The notes: generated from the sequence alone by a model not told the origin. Counted from the first letter of the stretch, positions 7,687 through 16,007 are shown. The stretch: 64,000 nucleotides of DNA from Hoyosella altamirensis (GCF_014191505.1 NZ_JACHWS010000003.1:372001-436000), one strand, 5' to 3'. Numbers and translations are program-made.

Positions 7687-8373
7687 ATGCAGCTTGCACG
7701 ACCGTCAGCACGAATGGCCAGTCTCACGCGCGCGAGCGCTCGAGCCGTCGCACGACTCCGGAGCAGCGGCCGACTCTTCCATCCGTGGGGTGAGTGTTTC
7801 TCCGGCACAGTGAATTTCGCACTCCCCGACACCGCTGGCGTGCCAGAAGAGCACTCGTGCATGGTTCGGCTATCCAAGGGTGCTGGGCTGGGGGCTGCGT
7901 TTCCTGACGCGCTCGGACTCGCTATCCGCATCGAGAATTCCAGCCCGTGGGACATCCTCATGGTGAGTAGCGTCGGCACTGGTCGGCTGACCCGCATGAT
8001 CATCAAACCGTCGGCCTTCTGGACGGAGCCCCGCTACAGCACTCTGATGCCGTATCAGCGTGCCGATGGCGCTTTGACGTGGCTGCACGCGCAAGCTTCC
8101 ACGGAACGAAAAATTCCGGCCCGGAAGGAGTCACTCACTGCAGCAATCGGGCAGAGTCCGCTTCGATTCACCTTGTACTCCAGTACGTCACACGGTGATG
8201 TGCACCGGTTCGGCGAACTGATACTGGAGCAACAAGTGAGCACGGAACTGTCATTCGACCCCGTTGTCAACCATGCGGACAATTTTCGGTTGTACCCTCA
8301 CTGGCTCGCCGCCTTCCGTTCAGATGCATACAGGGGAAGCCGGCAGTCACGGGGCGCGACGCTCAGGGCTTAA
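7687..8373 (+). CDS. Uncharacterised protein, possibly catalase-fold related
   Basis: A 228-aa soluble protein without signal peptide. Segments such as HPWGECFSGTVNF, VRLSKGAGLGAAFPDALGLA and LMPYQRADG recall a family of actinobacterial proteins distantly like the heme-catalase barrel, but I see no heme-ligand Tyr motif and do not assign an activity. The frame is open from 7570, overlapping the hydrolase gene. The SigF promoter with -10 exactly 9 nt before the ATG at 7687 decides the start; an ATG at 7714 is the alternative. It has its own promoter despite following the hydrolase closely. A redox or stress role is inferred from context only. Confidence 0.65.
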   Translation: MQLARPSARMASLTRASARAVARLRSSGRLFHPWGECFSGTVNFALPDTAGVPEEHSCMVRLSKGAGLGAAFPDALGLAIRIENSSPWDILMVSSVGTGRLTRMIIKPSAFWTEPRYSTLMPYQRADGALTWLHAQASTERKIPARKESLTAAIGQSPLRFTLYSSTSHGDVHRFGELILEQQVSTELSFDPVVNHADNFRLYPHWLAAFRSDAYRGSRQSRGATLRA

Positions 8374-8413
8374 GAAGTATCTTGACCGTGTCACAGCTTG
8401 CATGTTCTGCTCC

Positions 8414-9943
8414 TTACCGCATTAGTCTGCGGGCGATTGCCGCACGTAGCCGCTGCCTTGGCCCTCGGGCTTCGAGCGCCGAGTGTGCGGCGTTCCAGCC
8501 GCACATTCCGTGAACGCCTCCACCTGGGTGAGCCGACGCGCTGCCGAGATATAGACCCTTCACGGGTGTGTGATTGTCCGCGAGCCCTGGGATCGGGCGA
8601 AATACATACTGCTGGAACAGTTCGAATGTTCCGCTGTTGACCGCTCCGCCCCGCAAGTTCTCGTTGTCGCATTCGAGCTGACTGCCAGTCTGCACTTCAA
8701 CGTCGACGAGCCGGTCCGTGAAGCCAGGAGCATACGTGTCGATTTTCTCGGTCATCGCGGCTGCGATTTCCCGGTGTTCCGGTTCAGTGCTTCCTCGTGG
8801 GGCTTTGGTGTATGCCCAGGCGGTCGTCAATCCTGCCGGAGATCGCGTCGAGTCGGCGGCGGTCATCTGGCCAAAAAGAATCAGCCGGTCCTGGTCGTCA
8901 TCACCGCCGATATGAACAGTTCCAGCGCCTGCCGCGAGTGGACTCGCCCAGGGGATCTCGCCCTGGACCACGTAGTTGGACTTGACTACCGGAGGGTCCC
9001 ATTGGAACTTCTTGATGCCCTCGCGTACCCGCTCGGGAATCGCTGAGCTCGGTAGCAAACTCTCGTAGAGGTCTGGTGCGCTGACGTCTGCGATCAGCGC
9101 CCGGCGTGCGCGAAGGGTGTCACCTCCTTCGGTCACTACGCCATCTGCACGACCGCTCCGCACCAGGATGTGCCGCACACGCGCGCCGCAACTTACGCGC
9201 CCGCCACCCGCCTCGAGTCGCCGCACCAGTGCTGAAGTGAGTTGTTGCGCGCCGCCACGAGGAGTGGGGAACCCGCCATCCTGCGCAAGCATCGTGAGGA
9301 CGTAACCGACCATGCCACTTATGGGGGCCGAGACGGGAACGTCGGCGTGTAAAGCGTTGCCACGGAGCAGGAGCCGTGCCGCGCGGCTCTCGAACAATTC
9401 GTGTTCCATACGTCGTACCGGAAGCGCGAGAAAACGGGCGAGTCGCATCGCGTCTGCCACACCGAACTTGTGGAGCAGGGACATGGCGCCGCGGGTGGGT
9501 GGAAACGGCGCGAACATCATGCTGAGCAGTGGCGCCTTGACTGATTGCCATTCCTCACACAGTGACAGCCACGTGTTCGCGTCTTTCGCGCTGAAACGTG
9601 CTAGCGATTCCGCTGTCTGCCGAGGTGTGCGCTCGATCCGAACCACATCACCCGAGCCGGGGCCAACAACATGCGCGACGGGAGACTCGGCGTGGCTCCA
9701 CTGCAGCCCGAAACGCTCGAGCCCGAGCCTCGGTATCGCAGGGGCGGCCATAGCAAAGGGATAGAACGAGCTAAAAAGGTCCCACGTCACGCCGTGCTCC
9801 CGGTTGACGGAACGGACCGCGCCGCCCGGATCCGGCTGTGCCTCTAGGACGTGCACATCCCAGCCGTGATCCGCTAACACATTCGCTGCGACCAGCCCAT
9901 TGGGGCCTGACCCAATGACGATCGCGTCTACCGCACGCGTCAT
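8414..9943 (-). CDS. FAD-dependent oxidoreductase, phytoene-desaturase-like
   Basis: A 509-aa flavoprotein of the CrtI / amine-oxidase superfamily. The FAD motif is VIGSGPNGLVAANVLADHG with the acidic end EAQPDPGGAVRS, and the C-terminal FAD-contact segment is GLYLGSASAHPGGGVHGMCG. Such enzymes desaturate or isomerise polyenes, but this subgroup (long, with HPGGGVHG) is often only called NAD(P)/FAD oxidoreductase, and no other carotenoid gene is nearby. The frame extends to 10048, but the ATG at 9943 overlaps the SRPBCC stop by 4 bp (ATGA), so translation is coupled and the pair is one SigF-driven operon. Confidence 0.85.
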   Translation of the reverse strand: MTRAVDAIVIGSGPNGLVAANVLADHGWDVHVLEAQPDPGGAVRSVNREHGVTWDLFSSFYPFAMAAPAIPRLGLERFGLQWSHAESPVAHVVGPGSGDVVRIERTPRQTAESLARFSAKDANTWLSLCEEWQSVKAPLLSMMFAPFPPTRGAMSLLHKFGVADAMRLARFLALPVRRMEHELFESRAARLLLRGNALHADVPVSAPISGMVGYVLTMLAQDGGFPTPRGGAQQLTSALVRRLEAGGGRVSCGARVRHILVRSGRADGVVTEGGDTLRARRALIADVSAPDLYESLLPSSAIPERVREGIKKFQWDPPVVKSNYVVQGEIPWASPLAAGAGTVHIGGDDDQDRLILFGQMTAADSTRSPAGLTTAWAYTKAPRGSTEPEHREIAAAMTEKIDTYAPGFTDRLVDVEVQTGSQLECDNENLRGGAVNSGTFELFQQYVFRPIPGLADNHTPVKGLYLGSASAHPGGGVHGMCGWNAAHSALEARGPRQRLRAAIARRLMR

Positions 9944-10374
9944 TCGCGGCGGCCTTCGGCGATGAGTGCAAGCCGCCTGAGGCACTCCTTGTTCCGCGGC
10001 CCCGCCAGTTTTTCCTGCACCCGCTTGGGGACTTGTCTCCACGGCCACGACTCAACCCACTCTTCGAGCACCATCGCGCAGCCTTCCGGATCCTTCGTCA
10101 AAGATACCCGGACCCGCGCTTTCCCGGCCGGCCACGAATGCGCCGCGAGCTCGATCATTCGCCCAGGGTCGCAGCTAACCACTTCGGTGTAATTGTCGTT
10201 GAGAAGCGGCCAGAAGCCGACGGAATGATAGAACCGGCTGCCCTCATTCGGCCAGCCCTCGTCGGTCCCACGGATGCGGGATGAACCGACCACCCAACCG
10301 GCGTAAAGCCAGGGGTCGCAAAGTATGTGCCACACGGTGTCTGGGGTCGCGCGGGTACGGTAACGCGATGCCAT
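9940..10374 (-). CDS. SRPBCC family protein
   Basis: A 144-aa START/Bet v1-fold protein with the typical N-terminal segment ATPDTVWHILCDPWLYAGWV, a central GRMIELAAHSWP strand and a long C-terminal helix. It could bind a hydrophobic ligand for the coupled FAD oxidoreductase, whose start codon overlaps its stop. A SigF-type promoter lies 40 nt upstream. The ligand is unknown. It is unrelated in detail to the SRPBCC gene behind the catalase. Confidence 0.85.
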   Translation of the reverse strand: MASRYRTRATPDTVWHILCDPWLYAGWVVGSSRIRGTDEGWPNEGSRFYHSVGFWPLLNDNYTEVVSCDPGRMIELAAHSWPAGKARVRVSLTKDPEGCAMVLEEWVESWPWRQVPKRVQEKLAGPRNKECLRRLALIAEGRRE

Positions 10375-10414
10375 AGGTAGCCACCTCGCTGACGGGGTCC
10401 GGTATGCCTCTTAG

Positions 10415-10439
10415 CTACCCGCGAACGGACCGAACAAAC
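10415..10439 (-). promoter_or_regulatory. SigF-type promoter for the SRPBCC/oxidoreductase operon
   Basis: Minus strand GTTT (10439-10436), 15-nt spacer, GGGTAG (10420-10415). The leader to the ATG at 10374 is about 40 nt. Confidence 0.8.
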
Positions 10440-10450
10440 CGGCGCTCAGG

Positions 10451-10780
10451 TCATCTGCTTGTCAGCGCCATGCTCGACAGCGCCGCGTAGGCGAAGAAGA
10501 GCACCAGCAGGAACCAGCCAGCACCCTGCCACAGGGGCCATGTACCGCCGCGGCGCCACACGCGGTAAGTCTGGACGAAAGCACCGATGCCTCCAAGCAA
10601 CAGGATCGCTGCTGGGCCGAACGTAAGTAGATTCCCTGCTACACCACCACTTTCGGGTGCGGCCCACAGGAGCAGCACGCCCATCGATCCGAGTGCGAGC
10701 ACTATCACGACCGTGGCGTACGTGGCGGCCTTACGGAATGTGGGTGGGTCATAGAACCGCTTCTCGACGTCTCTTGTCAT
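10451..10780 (-). CDS. Small membrane protein, three helices
   Basis: A 109-aa protein with hydrophobic stretches near residues 20-40, 50-67 and 84-103, and basic residues between helices 2 and 3 (YRVWRRGG). No recognised family. It starts 9 bp after the carboxylate-amine ligase/TM frame ends and so is very likely the last gene of that operon. Its function is unknown; a membrane partner for the upstream C-terminal anchor is possible but speculative. Confidence 0.7.
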   Translation of the reverse strand: MTRDVEKRFYDPPTFRKAATYATVVIVLALGSMGVLLLWAAPESGGVAGNLLTFGPAAILLLGGIGAFVQTYRVWRRGGTWPLWQGAGWFLLVLFFAYAALSSMALTSR

Positions 10781-10789
10781 CGCGCCTCC

Positions 10790-12217
10790 CTACCAGGCAT
10801 TGAACGCTTGGCCCCCCAAGTAGACCGCGACGACCAAGAAAGCAATGGCGATAGCTGCTGTCAGGACGATGATGACACCACCAGCAACCTTAGGCTGCGA
10901 ACCGGCGTCTGGGTCAGGCTCCTCGTGGACCAGGTTGGTCTGGTCTTCGGCGGGAGGGGTCGGTTCGGGCTGTGACTTCGAATGCTCATTTTCCATGTGC
11001 ACATCTCTCCAATCTCGTTGTGCTGCGTTGAGAATGAGGCCAGCGTTACGTCCGAGCCCTGCTGTCTGGCAGGTTGCGCCGTGCAGCATCGAGGTCACCG
11101 CAGCGTGGCCACCGCGGGCGGCGCTGCGCTGCAACTGCGCGCCACTTCCCCTTTTCCGCAGCGCGGCCAGGAATGTTCGCACCGCGTAATAGTCGCCAGC
11201 CTCACACAACGCGTCAGTGGTTTTGTCCAGCAACATCGATGTGTACTCACTGACGGTCACCTTCTTCCCTGTGACCGGGTCAATGGCGGGGCCCTCCAGA
11301 CCGTGGCGCGCGGCGGTCCACAATGCGGCATCACCCCATAATGGGTCGATAGCTGGAGGCGGGTCTCCCTTCTGGAGGTCGGAGAGCGCCGTCATTACCA
11401 GGGCCCGTCCTAACGCCGCTTGCAAGACGGAATCGTCGGCCGTGAGTCCGACGTCAGAAGCGCGGATCTCGATCGTCGGGTACCGGTCTGAGAGTCGGGC
11501 GAGCCAGAAACACGTGTGACCGTCCTCGAGTAGGCCAGCATCAACAAGCGCAGCCACTGACTCGTCGTAGTGTGCAGCCGACCGGAACTGCGGTGGCAAG
11601 CCGGATACCGGAAACCTGCGCTGGGTCGCGATCCGCCAGCTCGAGAAGCGAGTGTCGGCCCCACCTGAATAGGCCGAGTTACCCCCCAGCGCAACGAGAA
11701 GTGGCAGCCAGGGTGTCAGATGCCCAAGCACAGCGACGGCCGTCTCACGGTCTGGTACCTCTACATGGACGTGTGTACCGCAACCCTGATAGCGCTCCGC
11801 AGCCGCCCCGTAGCGTGCGAACATCTTCCTGTACCGGTTATCACTGACGGACGGTCGCGCGGGTGGCGACTGCGGTGACATCTGTGGTGGCATTCCGGCG
11901 GGGAGCAGCTGCAGCCCCATCTCGTGCGCTGCTGCTGATGCTTGTTCGCGGTTACGCAGGAGTCCCGCTGCCAAGGCGCCGAGTGCGGTTTCCGGCTGCG
12001 TCACGAGCTCTATCTGAGTGTTTTGCATCTCTGAGCAAGCACCGTTCACATCGTCCGCCAGCCCTGCCAAAAGCTCCGGCGCACACGGTGCGAGCACACC
12101 ACGTTCAGCGTCATGGAGCAGAAACTCTTCCTCCACGCCGACACTGGGGCAACCACGGGGTGCGAGTGCGGGCGCAGATTCGTCTGGGTTTTCCAGCGGG
12201 TCGACCTTCAGCACCAT
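10790..12217 (-). CDS. Carboxylate-amine ligase (YbdK/GCS2-like) with C-terminal membrane tail
   Basis: A 475-aa frame. Residues about 25-400 match the glutamate-cysteine ligase 2 / YbdK family: SVGVEEEFLLHD at the start, CGTHVHVEVPD in the middle and IEIRASDVGLTADD later. These enzymes make gamma-glutamylcysteine or a related amide using ATP. Residues 408-475 are a polar Pro/Glu-rich linker and one membrane helix, not part of the family. The Met at 10996 begins that tail in frame and has its own GGAGAG 8 nt upstream, so the tail may also be made alone. GGAGG sits only 2 nt before the ATG at 12217; the next codon, a GTG, is better spaced. A SigF-type promoter lies upstream. Confidence 0.8.
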   Translation of the reverse strand: MVLKVDPLENPDESAPALAPRGCPSVGVEEEFLLHDAERGVLAPCAPELLAGLADDVNGACSEMQNTQIELVTQPETALGALAAGLLRNREQASAAAHEMGLQLLPAGMPPQMSPQSPPARPSVSDNRYRKMFARYGAAAERYQGCGTHVHVEVPDRETAVAVLGHLTPWLPLLVALGGNSAYSGGADTRFSSWRIATQRRFPVSGLPPQFRSAAHYDESVAALVDAGLLEDGHTCFWLARLSDRYPTIEIRASDVGLTADDSVLQAALGRALVMTALSDLQKGDPPPAIDPLWGDAALWTAARHGLEGPAIDPVTGKKVTVSEYTSMLLDKTTDALCEAGDYYAVRTFLAALRKRGSGAQLQRSAARGGHAAVTSMLHGATCQTAGLGRNAGLILNAAQRDWRDVHMENEHSKSQPEPTPPAEDQTNLVHEEPDPDAGSQPKVAGGVIIVLTAAIAIAFLVVAVYLGGQAFNAW

Positions 12218-12284
12218 ATCCTCCGATGGGTGGGGTCCTGCCGGACGCTCACGGGCGCGAACACCGACCGGACGTTCATCGGCG

Positions 12285-12310
12285 GTACCCGGAACGTCGC
12301 AGACTGAAAC
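12285..12310 (-). promoter_or_regulatory. SigF-type promoter for the carboxylate-amine ligase
   Basis: Minus strand GTTT (12310-12307), 16-nt spacer, GGGTAC (12290-12285), about 67 nt before the start codon. It lies inside the longer, rejected reading frame. Confidence 0.7.
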
Positions 12311-12330
12311 CTTGCAGAGTGCCCAGCTAC

Positions 12331-12367
12331 GGGGAATTTTGGGGGGAATTTTGGGGGGAATTTTGGG
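12331..12367. repeat. 12-bp tandem repeat GGGGGGAATTTT
   Basis: Nearly three perfect copies of GGGGGGAATTTT in the 226-bp gap between the STAS gene and the carboxylate-amine ligase, just upstream of the ligase promoter and next to a hairpin. Slippage-prone; the copy number may vary between strains. Confidence 0.85.
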
Positions 12368-12375
12368 CCCTATAG

Positions 12376-12419
12376 GAAAACTGGGCCGAGGCGTCCATGA
12401 GCGTCCCGACCCAGTTTTC
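12376..12419 (-). terminator. Hairpin after the STAS gene
   Basis: GAAAACTGGG and CCCAGTTTTC form a 10-bp stem around a 24-nt loop, 25 nt beyond the STAS stop codon. On the minus strand the stem is followed within 20 nt by the A/T-containing repeat. Probably a terminator that insulates the ligase promoter. Confidence 0.55.
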
Positions 12420-12443
12420 GGAGACTTATGACACGGCTCCGTT

Positions 12444-12851
12444 TCAGCTTGCTTGGAGGGCGTACACCCGTTCCAGCCAATCAGCCGTCCCGTTTGGAGA
12501 CATCCCATCAACCGTGATCACATGGGGGGTGGGCTCATAGAGTGCCAGGCACCGTGCGACAACACGTGGGGCGAAGATCGAAAAATCGACTCTGATGTCA
12601 CTGGCGCGCGTCGCGCATCGCGCAATCGCCTCGATGCACGCCACGCTGCAGAAGCGCACCTGGGACAGATCGAGCATCACTGGGGTACCTGCCTCGAGCA
12701 AATCGTGAATGCCCTCGGTGATTTCCGCACGCTTACTAGCGTCGAGTTCGCCCTGCAGAACCGCGACACGGACGCCTCCGCGAGGCGTGCTTGCCTGCGT
12801 TACGGTCATGGCCCATTTTGGATCGTCTTTTGGGAGTGCTGTTGGAATCAT
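12444..12851 (-). CDS. STAS domain protein (anti-anti-sigma-like)
   Basis: A 135-aa protein with one STAS domain (GGVRVAVLQGELDASKRAEI, then VMLDLSQVRFCSVACIEAI). Canonical anti-sigma antagonists of the SpoIIAA/RsbV type carry DSSG at the end of the second conserved strand, the Ser being phosphorylated by the RsbW kinase. Here that place reads FCSVAC, so a Ser remains but the motif is altered and flanked by Cys. A role in the SigF/RsbW switch is plausible from context but not shown. AGGAG lies 6 nt before the ATG at 12851. A close architectural relative is at 26936-27283. Confidence 0.75.
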   Translation of the reverse strand: MIPTALPKDDPKWAMTVTQASTPRGGVRVAVLQGELDASKRAEITEGIHDLLEAGTPVMLDLSQVRFCSVACIEAIARCATRASDIRVDFSIFAPRVVARCLALYEPTPHVITVDGMSPNGTADWLERVYALQAS

Positions 12852-12957
12852 TCCAGCTCCTACTACTACTCGATCCGGAAGCTGGAGAAATGCACACGAG
12901 CGCGGCGCCTAATACCGCGCGGCGCTGGGTACCATCCCAGCTTCCCCGGTTGTATCG

Positions 12958-12972
12958 GCTGCTGGCTCAACC
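12958..12972 (-). promoter_or_regulatory. Shared upstream element of the STAS genes, copy 1
   Basis: Minus strand GGTTGAGCCAGCAGC, 107 nt before the STAS start at 12851. The identical 15-mer lies 110 nt before the second STAS gene. Between it and this gene lies an inverted repeat GCTGGG-N6-CCCAGC (12924-12941). It may be a regulator site or promoter core retained after duplication. Confidence 0.45.
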
Positions 12973-13095
12973 TGTACCTAGCATCCCCCAACGCAGGGGT
13001 GCCACGCAAGGACACAGGCAAGGATTTTGGGCAATTTTACTAACTGATTACCATAGTGGTTACCAGGGCTAACGATGAATAATCGTGGTCATTTT

Positions 13096-13101
13096 GGGTA
13101 G
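13096..13101 (+). promoter_or_regulatory. Possible SigF-type -10 before the 36-aa membrane protein
   Basis: GGGTAG ends exactly 9 nt before the ATG at 13111, the same geometry as three good SigF promoters here. No GTTT lies at the expected -35 distance, so the call is weak. Confidence 0.3.
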
Positions 13102-13110
13102 CTGACCAAT

Positions 13111-13221
13111 ATGGAACTACTTGTGATACTGGCACTTCTGATACTCGTTCTGGTCTGGGCAGGGCGCCGCCGACTGCGGCAATCGGCCCGCGGCGAGTCC
13201 CCACAGAACCCGGATGCCTGA
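13111..13221 (+). CDS. 36-aa single-helix membrane protein
   Basis: ATG at 13111, TGA at 13219-13221. The product starts MELLVILALLILVLVWAG, a clear membrane helix, followed by a basic stretch (RRRLRQSAR) and a polar end. The positive residues after the helix predict a cytoplasmic C-terminus. It ends 5 bp before the GH15 gene and would lead that operon. No family recognised. The -10-like GGGTAG 9 nt upstream supports expression. Confidence 0.5.
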   Translation: MELLVILALLILVLVWAGRRRLRQSARGESPQNPDA

Positions 13222-13226
13222 GCTTT

Positions 13227-15035
13227 ATGCGGGACCACGATGACCCAGCCATAAGAATCTCCGATCTCCCCCCGCGCGACGGCGGCTACGTCGATCTGCG
13301 ATCGTATGCGGCAATCGGAGATGGACGAACTGTGGCTCTTATCGCACACGACGGATCCGTCGACTGGTATCCGATGCCAAACCTGGACTCACCGCCCGTG
13401 TTCGCGCGACTGCTGGACAGCGAGAACGGTGGTTGTTTCGAGTTGTACCCGGCGCAGACGCATACGGTAACGCGACAGTACATTCCCGGCACGAACGTTC
13501 TGCAGACCACTTACCAGACCCGCACCGGCAAGGTCTGTGTCACCGACTCGCTGAACACGGGCAAGAGCGGGCGCCTGCCGTGGGGAGAATTCGCGCGCCG
13601 CATTGATGGACTCGAAGGCACCATGGAACTGCGCTGGCGCGTGGCACCAGGCACCCGGCTTAACCGGGTATCGCCGTGGGCGGACAATACCCGGCAATGC
13701 CCGCTCCTGCGCGTCGGCGATGTGACGCTCGGGGTGATCGGGTGCTCAGGCGAAGAGCTGAATTTCAGCGACCGCACGGTCAGCGGAACCATCAGCGTCG
13801 ATGCGGGACAGCGCAGGCTCATCGCGCTAATATCCACAAGGCATGAACCTCTCCCCTGCCCTGACCCGGAACACATCCTCGACGGTATCGAGAGAACAGT
13901 CAGCTACTGGGAAAGCTGGTCGTCCGAGCTCCACTATGACGGGCCCTGGTCGGGGGAAGTCCTCCGCAGCGCGCTCGCCCTTAAGGTGCTGACGCACAGC
14001 CTCTCCGGCGCGATCGCCGCTGCCGCGACCACTTCCCTGCCCGAAGATCCACGGGGCGGGAAGAACTGGGACTACAGGTTCGCGTGGATACGCGACGCCG
14101 CATATACGCTCCACGCGCTGATTCGCTTCGGCGAACGCGAAGAAGTCCATAGCGCGGTGAGCTGGCTGCTCACAATGATTCGCAAGCAAGGTCCTGACCC
14201 AGAAGTCTTTTCGACCCTCGGTGGCGAGCTCCCGCAGTCCGAGCACGAGGTCGACGCTCCGGGATGGCGGGGCATCGGCCCGGTTATCGAAGGCAACCGC
14301 GTGGGCGGTCAACTGCAACTCGGTGTCTACGGCGACTTGTTCGACATGATCGACCTCTACCTAGAGGGCGGAAACGTCATCGACCAACCGACTGCCCGCC
14401 TGCTCGCCGACATCGCTGACCGGACCTGCGACGTCTGGCACCAGCGGGACGCGGGCATCTGGGAGCTGACCGAGGCCCGCCACTACACAAGCTCCAAAAT
14501 GGGCTGCTGGCACGCGCTCGAATGTGCTGTGCGGCTTGCAGAATCGGGTCAGATCGAAGGGGAGGCGGCACGCTGGCAAACTGAACGCGACCGCATCAAA
14601 CAGTGGATTCTCGAGAATTGCTGGTCAGACGAGCGTCAGAGCTATGTGTGGTACGCAGGAAGTAACGATCTCGATGCCTCTGTTCTCATCCACGCGATGA
14701 GTGGGTTTGACCGTAGTGAGCGCATGTCGACAACGATCGACGCCGTGCGGAAGGAACTCGGCGACGGCCCACTTATCTACCGCTACACAGGGATGCAACG
14801 AGAAGAGGGCGCGTTCGTCGCCTGCAGCTTCTGGATGGTTGCTGCCCTCGCGGAAGTCGGCCGCAAGGCGGAAGCGGAGCGCCTGATGGCGCAGATGGTC
14901 CCCCTCGCTAATGACGTGGGGCTTTACGCGGAGATGATTCATCCAGAAGACAATCGCTTTCTCGGAAACCTTCCGCAGGGCCTCAGTCATCTCGCACTCA
15001 TGACAGCCGCATTGACGCTCATCGAAAAGTACTGA
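13227..15035 (+). CDS. Glycoside hydrolase family 15 protein (trehalase/glucoamylase-like)
   Basis: A 602-aa GH15 enzyme. The N-terminal super-sandwich domain begins YAAIGDGRTVALIAHDGSVD; the (alpha/alpha)6 barrel carries NWDYRFAWIRDAAYTLHAL and, later, DAGIWELTEARHYTSSKMGC, which includes the catalytic Glu of the family. It resembles the mycobacterial trehalase (Rv2402 type), so it most likely splits trehalose to glucose; glucoamylase activity is the alternative. The start ATG is 5 bp after the small membrane gene and has only a weak ribosome site. The LLM oxidoreductase follows after 12 bp, suggesting one operon. Confidence 0.88.
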   Translation: MRDHDDPAIRISDLPPRDGGYVDLRSYAAIGDGRTVALIAHDGSVDWYPMPNLDSPPVFARLLDSENGGCFELYPAQTHTVTRQYIPGTNVLQTTYQTRTGKVCVTDSLNTGKSGRLPWGEFARRIDGLEGTMELRWRVAPGTRLNRVSPWADNTRQCPLLRVGDVTLGVIGCSGEELNFSDRTVSGTISVDAGQRRLIALISTRHEPLPCPDPEHILDGIERTVSYWESWSSELHYDGPWSGEVLRSALALKVLTHSLSGAIAAAATTSLPEDPRGGKNWDYRFAWIRDAAYTLHALIRFGEREEVHSAVSWLLTMIRKQGPDPEVFSTLGGELPQSEHEVDAPGWRGIGPVIEGNRVGGQLQLGVYGDLFDMIDLYLEGGNVIDQPTARLLADIADRTCDVWHQRDAGIWELTEARHYTSSKMGCWHALECAVRLAESGQIEGEAARWQTERDRIKQWILENCWSDERQSYVWYAGSNDLDASVLIHAMSGFDRSERMSTTIDAVRKELGDGPLIYRYTGMQREEGAFVACSFWMVAALAEVGRKAEAERLMAQMVPLANDVGLYAEMIHPEDNRFLGNLPQGLSHLALMTAALTLIEKY

Positions 15036-15047
15036 AGGGAGTCACCA

Positions 15048-16007
15048 TTGAGCCGCATCGGCTTCCACGCCTCACACGAACAGATCAGTCCGCAGCAGCT
15101 GCTCGAGGATGTTCAGCGCGCCGAAGCGGCAGGATTCGCTGGCGCGATGTGCTCGGATCACATCGAGCCGTGGTCACACGCCCAGGGGCATTCCGGGTTC
15201 GCGTGGTCGTGGCTGGGAGCAGCTCTCGGCGCTACCCGCTTTCCGATTGGGGTGGTCACAGTGCCCGGTTACCGCTACCACCCCGTGGTACTTGCGCACG
15301 CGGCGGCAACGCTGGGCACGATGTTTCCTGGACGCTTCTGGTTCGCGCCAGGCAGCGGGGAACACCTCAATGAACGAGTCACCGGCCAGGCCTGGCCACC
15401 CAAGGAAGTACGGCAGGTCGTTCTAGAAGAAGCGATAGACATCATCGGTCGTCTTTTGCGTGGTGAAACCGTGACCCATCACCGTCATATCCGAACGTCG
15501 GAAGCTCGGCTTTGGGACCTTCCCGATAAGCCCGTGCCAGTGCTGATTCCCGCGCTCACGACCGAAACGGCCCACCGCTTCGCGCCCGCGGTCGACGGCC
15601 TCATTACCGTCAACCAGCCCCTTGACGGCCTCAAAGGCATGTTAGAGGCGTTTCGGGAGCACAATCCGTCAGGCAGAGCAGTCTTGCAGGTCCATTTGAG
15701 CTGGGCAGAAAACTCTGATGAAGCCTGGCGAATCGCAAACGATCAGTGGCGCACCAACGTTCTTGACCCGCCGGAGATGGCCGAGCTTTCTGCACCAGAG
15801 CAGTTCGAGGAACGCGCCAAATACGTCTCAGACCACACTCTCGAGCAGAGCGTCAACATCTCGCCGGATCTCGGACGTCACGCAGAGTGGATCCAGCAAT
15901 ATGCAGAACTTGGTTTCGACGAAATCTATCTTCACCACGTGGGTCAGGAGCAGGCACGATTCATTGACGCCTTCGGCGAGAATGTCCTGCCCCAGCTTAG
16001 AGGCTGA
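15048..16007 (+). CDS. LLM-class flavin-dependent oxidoreductase (TIGR03885 type)
   Basis: A 319-aa luciferase-like TIM-barrel oxidoreductase. It begins IGFHASHEQISPQQLLEDV, has the conserved AMCSDHIEPWSHAQGH and a LLRGETVTH segment. The pattern fits the family described as non-F420 (FMN) flavinoid oxidoreductases. The start is a TTG with GAAGGGAG a few bases upstream, right after the GH15 stop. Its last 11 bp overlap the convergent FUSC gene. The substrate is unknown. Confidence 0.85.
   Translation: MSRIGFHASHEQISPQQLLEDVQRAEAAGFAGAMCSDHIEPWSHAQGHSGFAWSWLGAALGATRFPIGVVTVPGYRYHPVVLAHAAATLGTMFPGRFWFAPGSGEHLNERVTGQAWPPKEVRQVVLEEAIDIIGRLLRGETVTHHRHIRTSEARLWDLPDKPVPVLIPALTTETAHRFAPAVDGLITVNQPLDGLKGMLEAFREHNPSGRAVLQVHLSWAENSDEAWRIANDQWRTNVLDPPEMAELSAPEQFEERAKYVSDHTLEQSVNISPDLGRHAEWIQQYAELGFDEIYLHHVGQEQARFIDAFGENVLPQLRG

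Noticed and set aside
7101-8006. 301-codon minus-strand frame
   Set aside because: Antisense to two clear genes, with no motif and no ribosome site; a GC-rich shadow.
8414-10374. Carotenoid biosynthesis cluster
   Set aside because: Only one CrtI-like flavoprotein is present; no phytoene synthase, cyclase or GGPP synthase is nearby, so the pathway cannot be claimed.
12331-12367. CRISPR-like array
   Set aside because: Contiguous 12-bp units without spacers; a simple tandem repeat. No CRISPR array or cas gene was seen in the window.
12218-12511. 98-codon extension of the carboxylate-amine ligase with IPPKIPPKIP repeats
   Set aside because: It reads through the tandem DNA repeat, a hairpin and a promoter and overlaps the STAS gene; not a real N-terminus.
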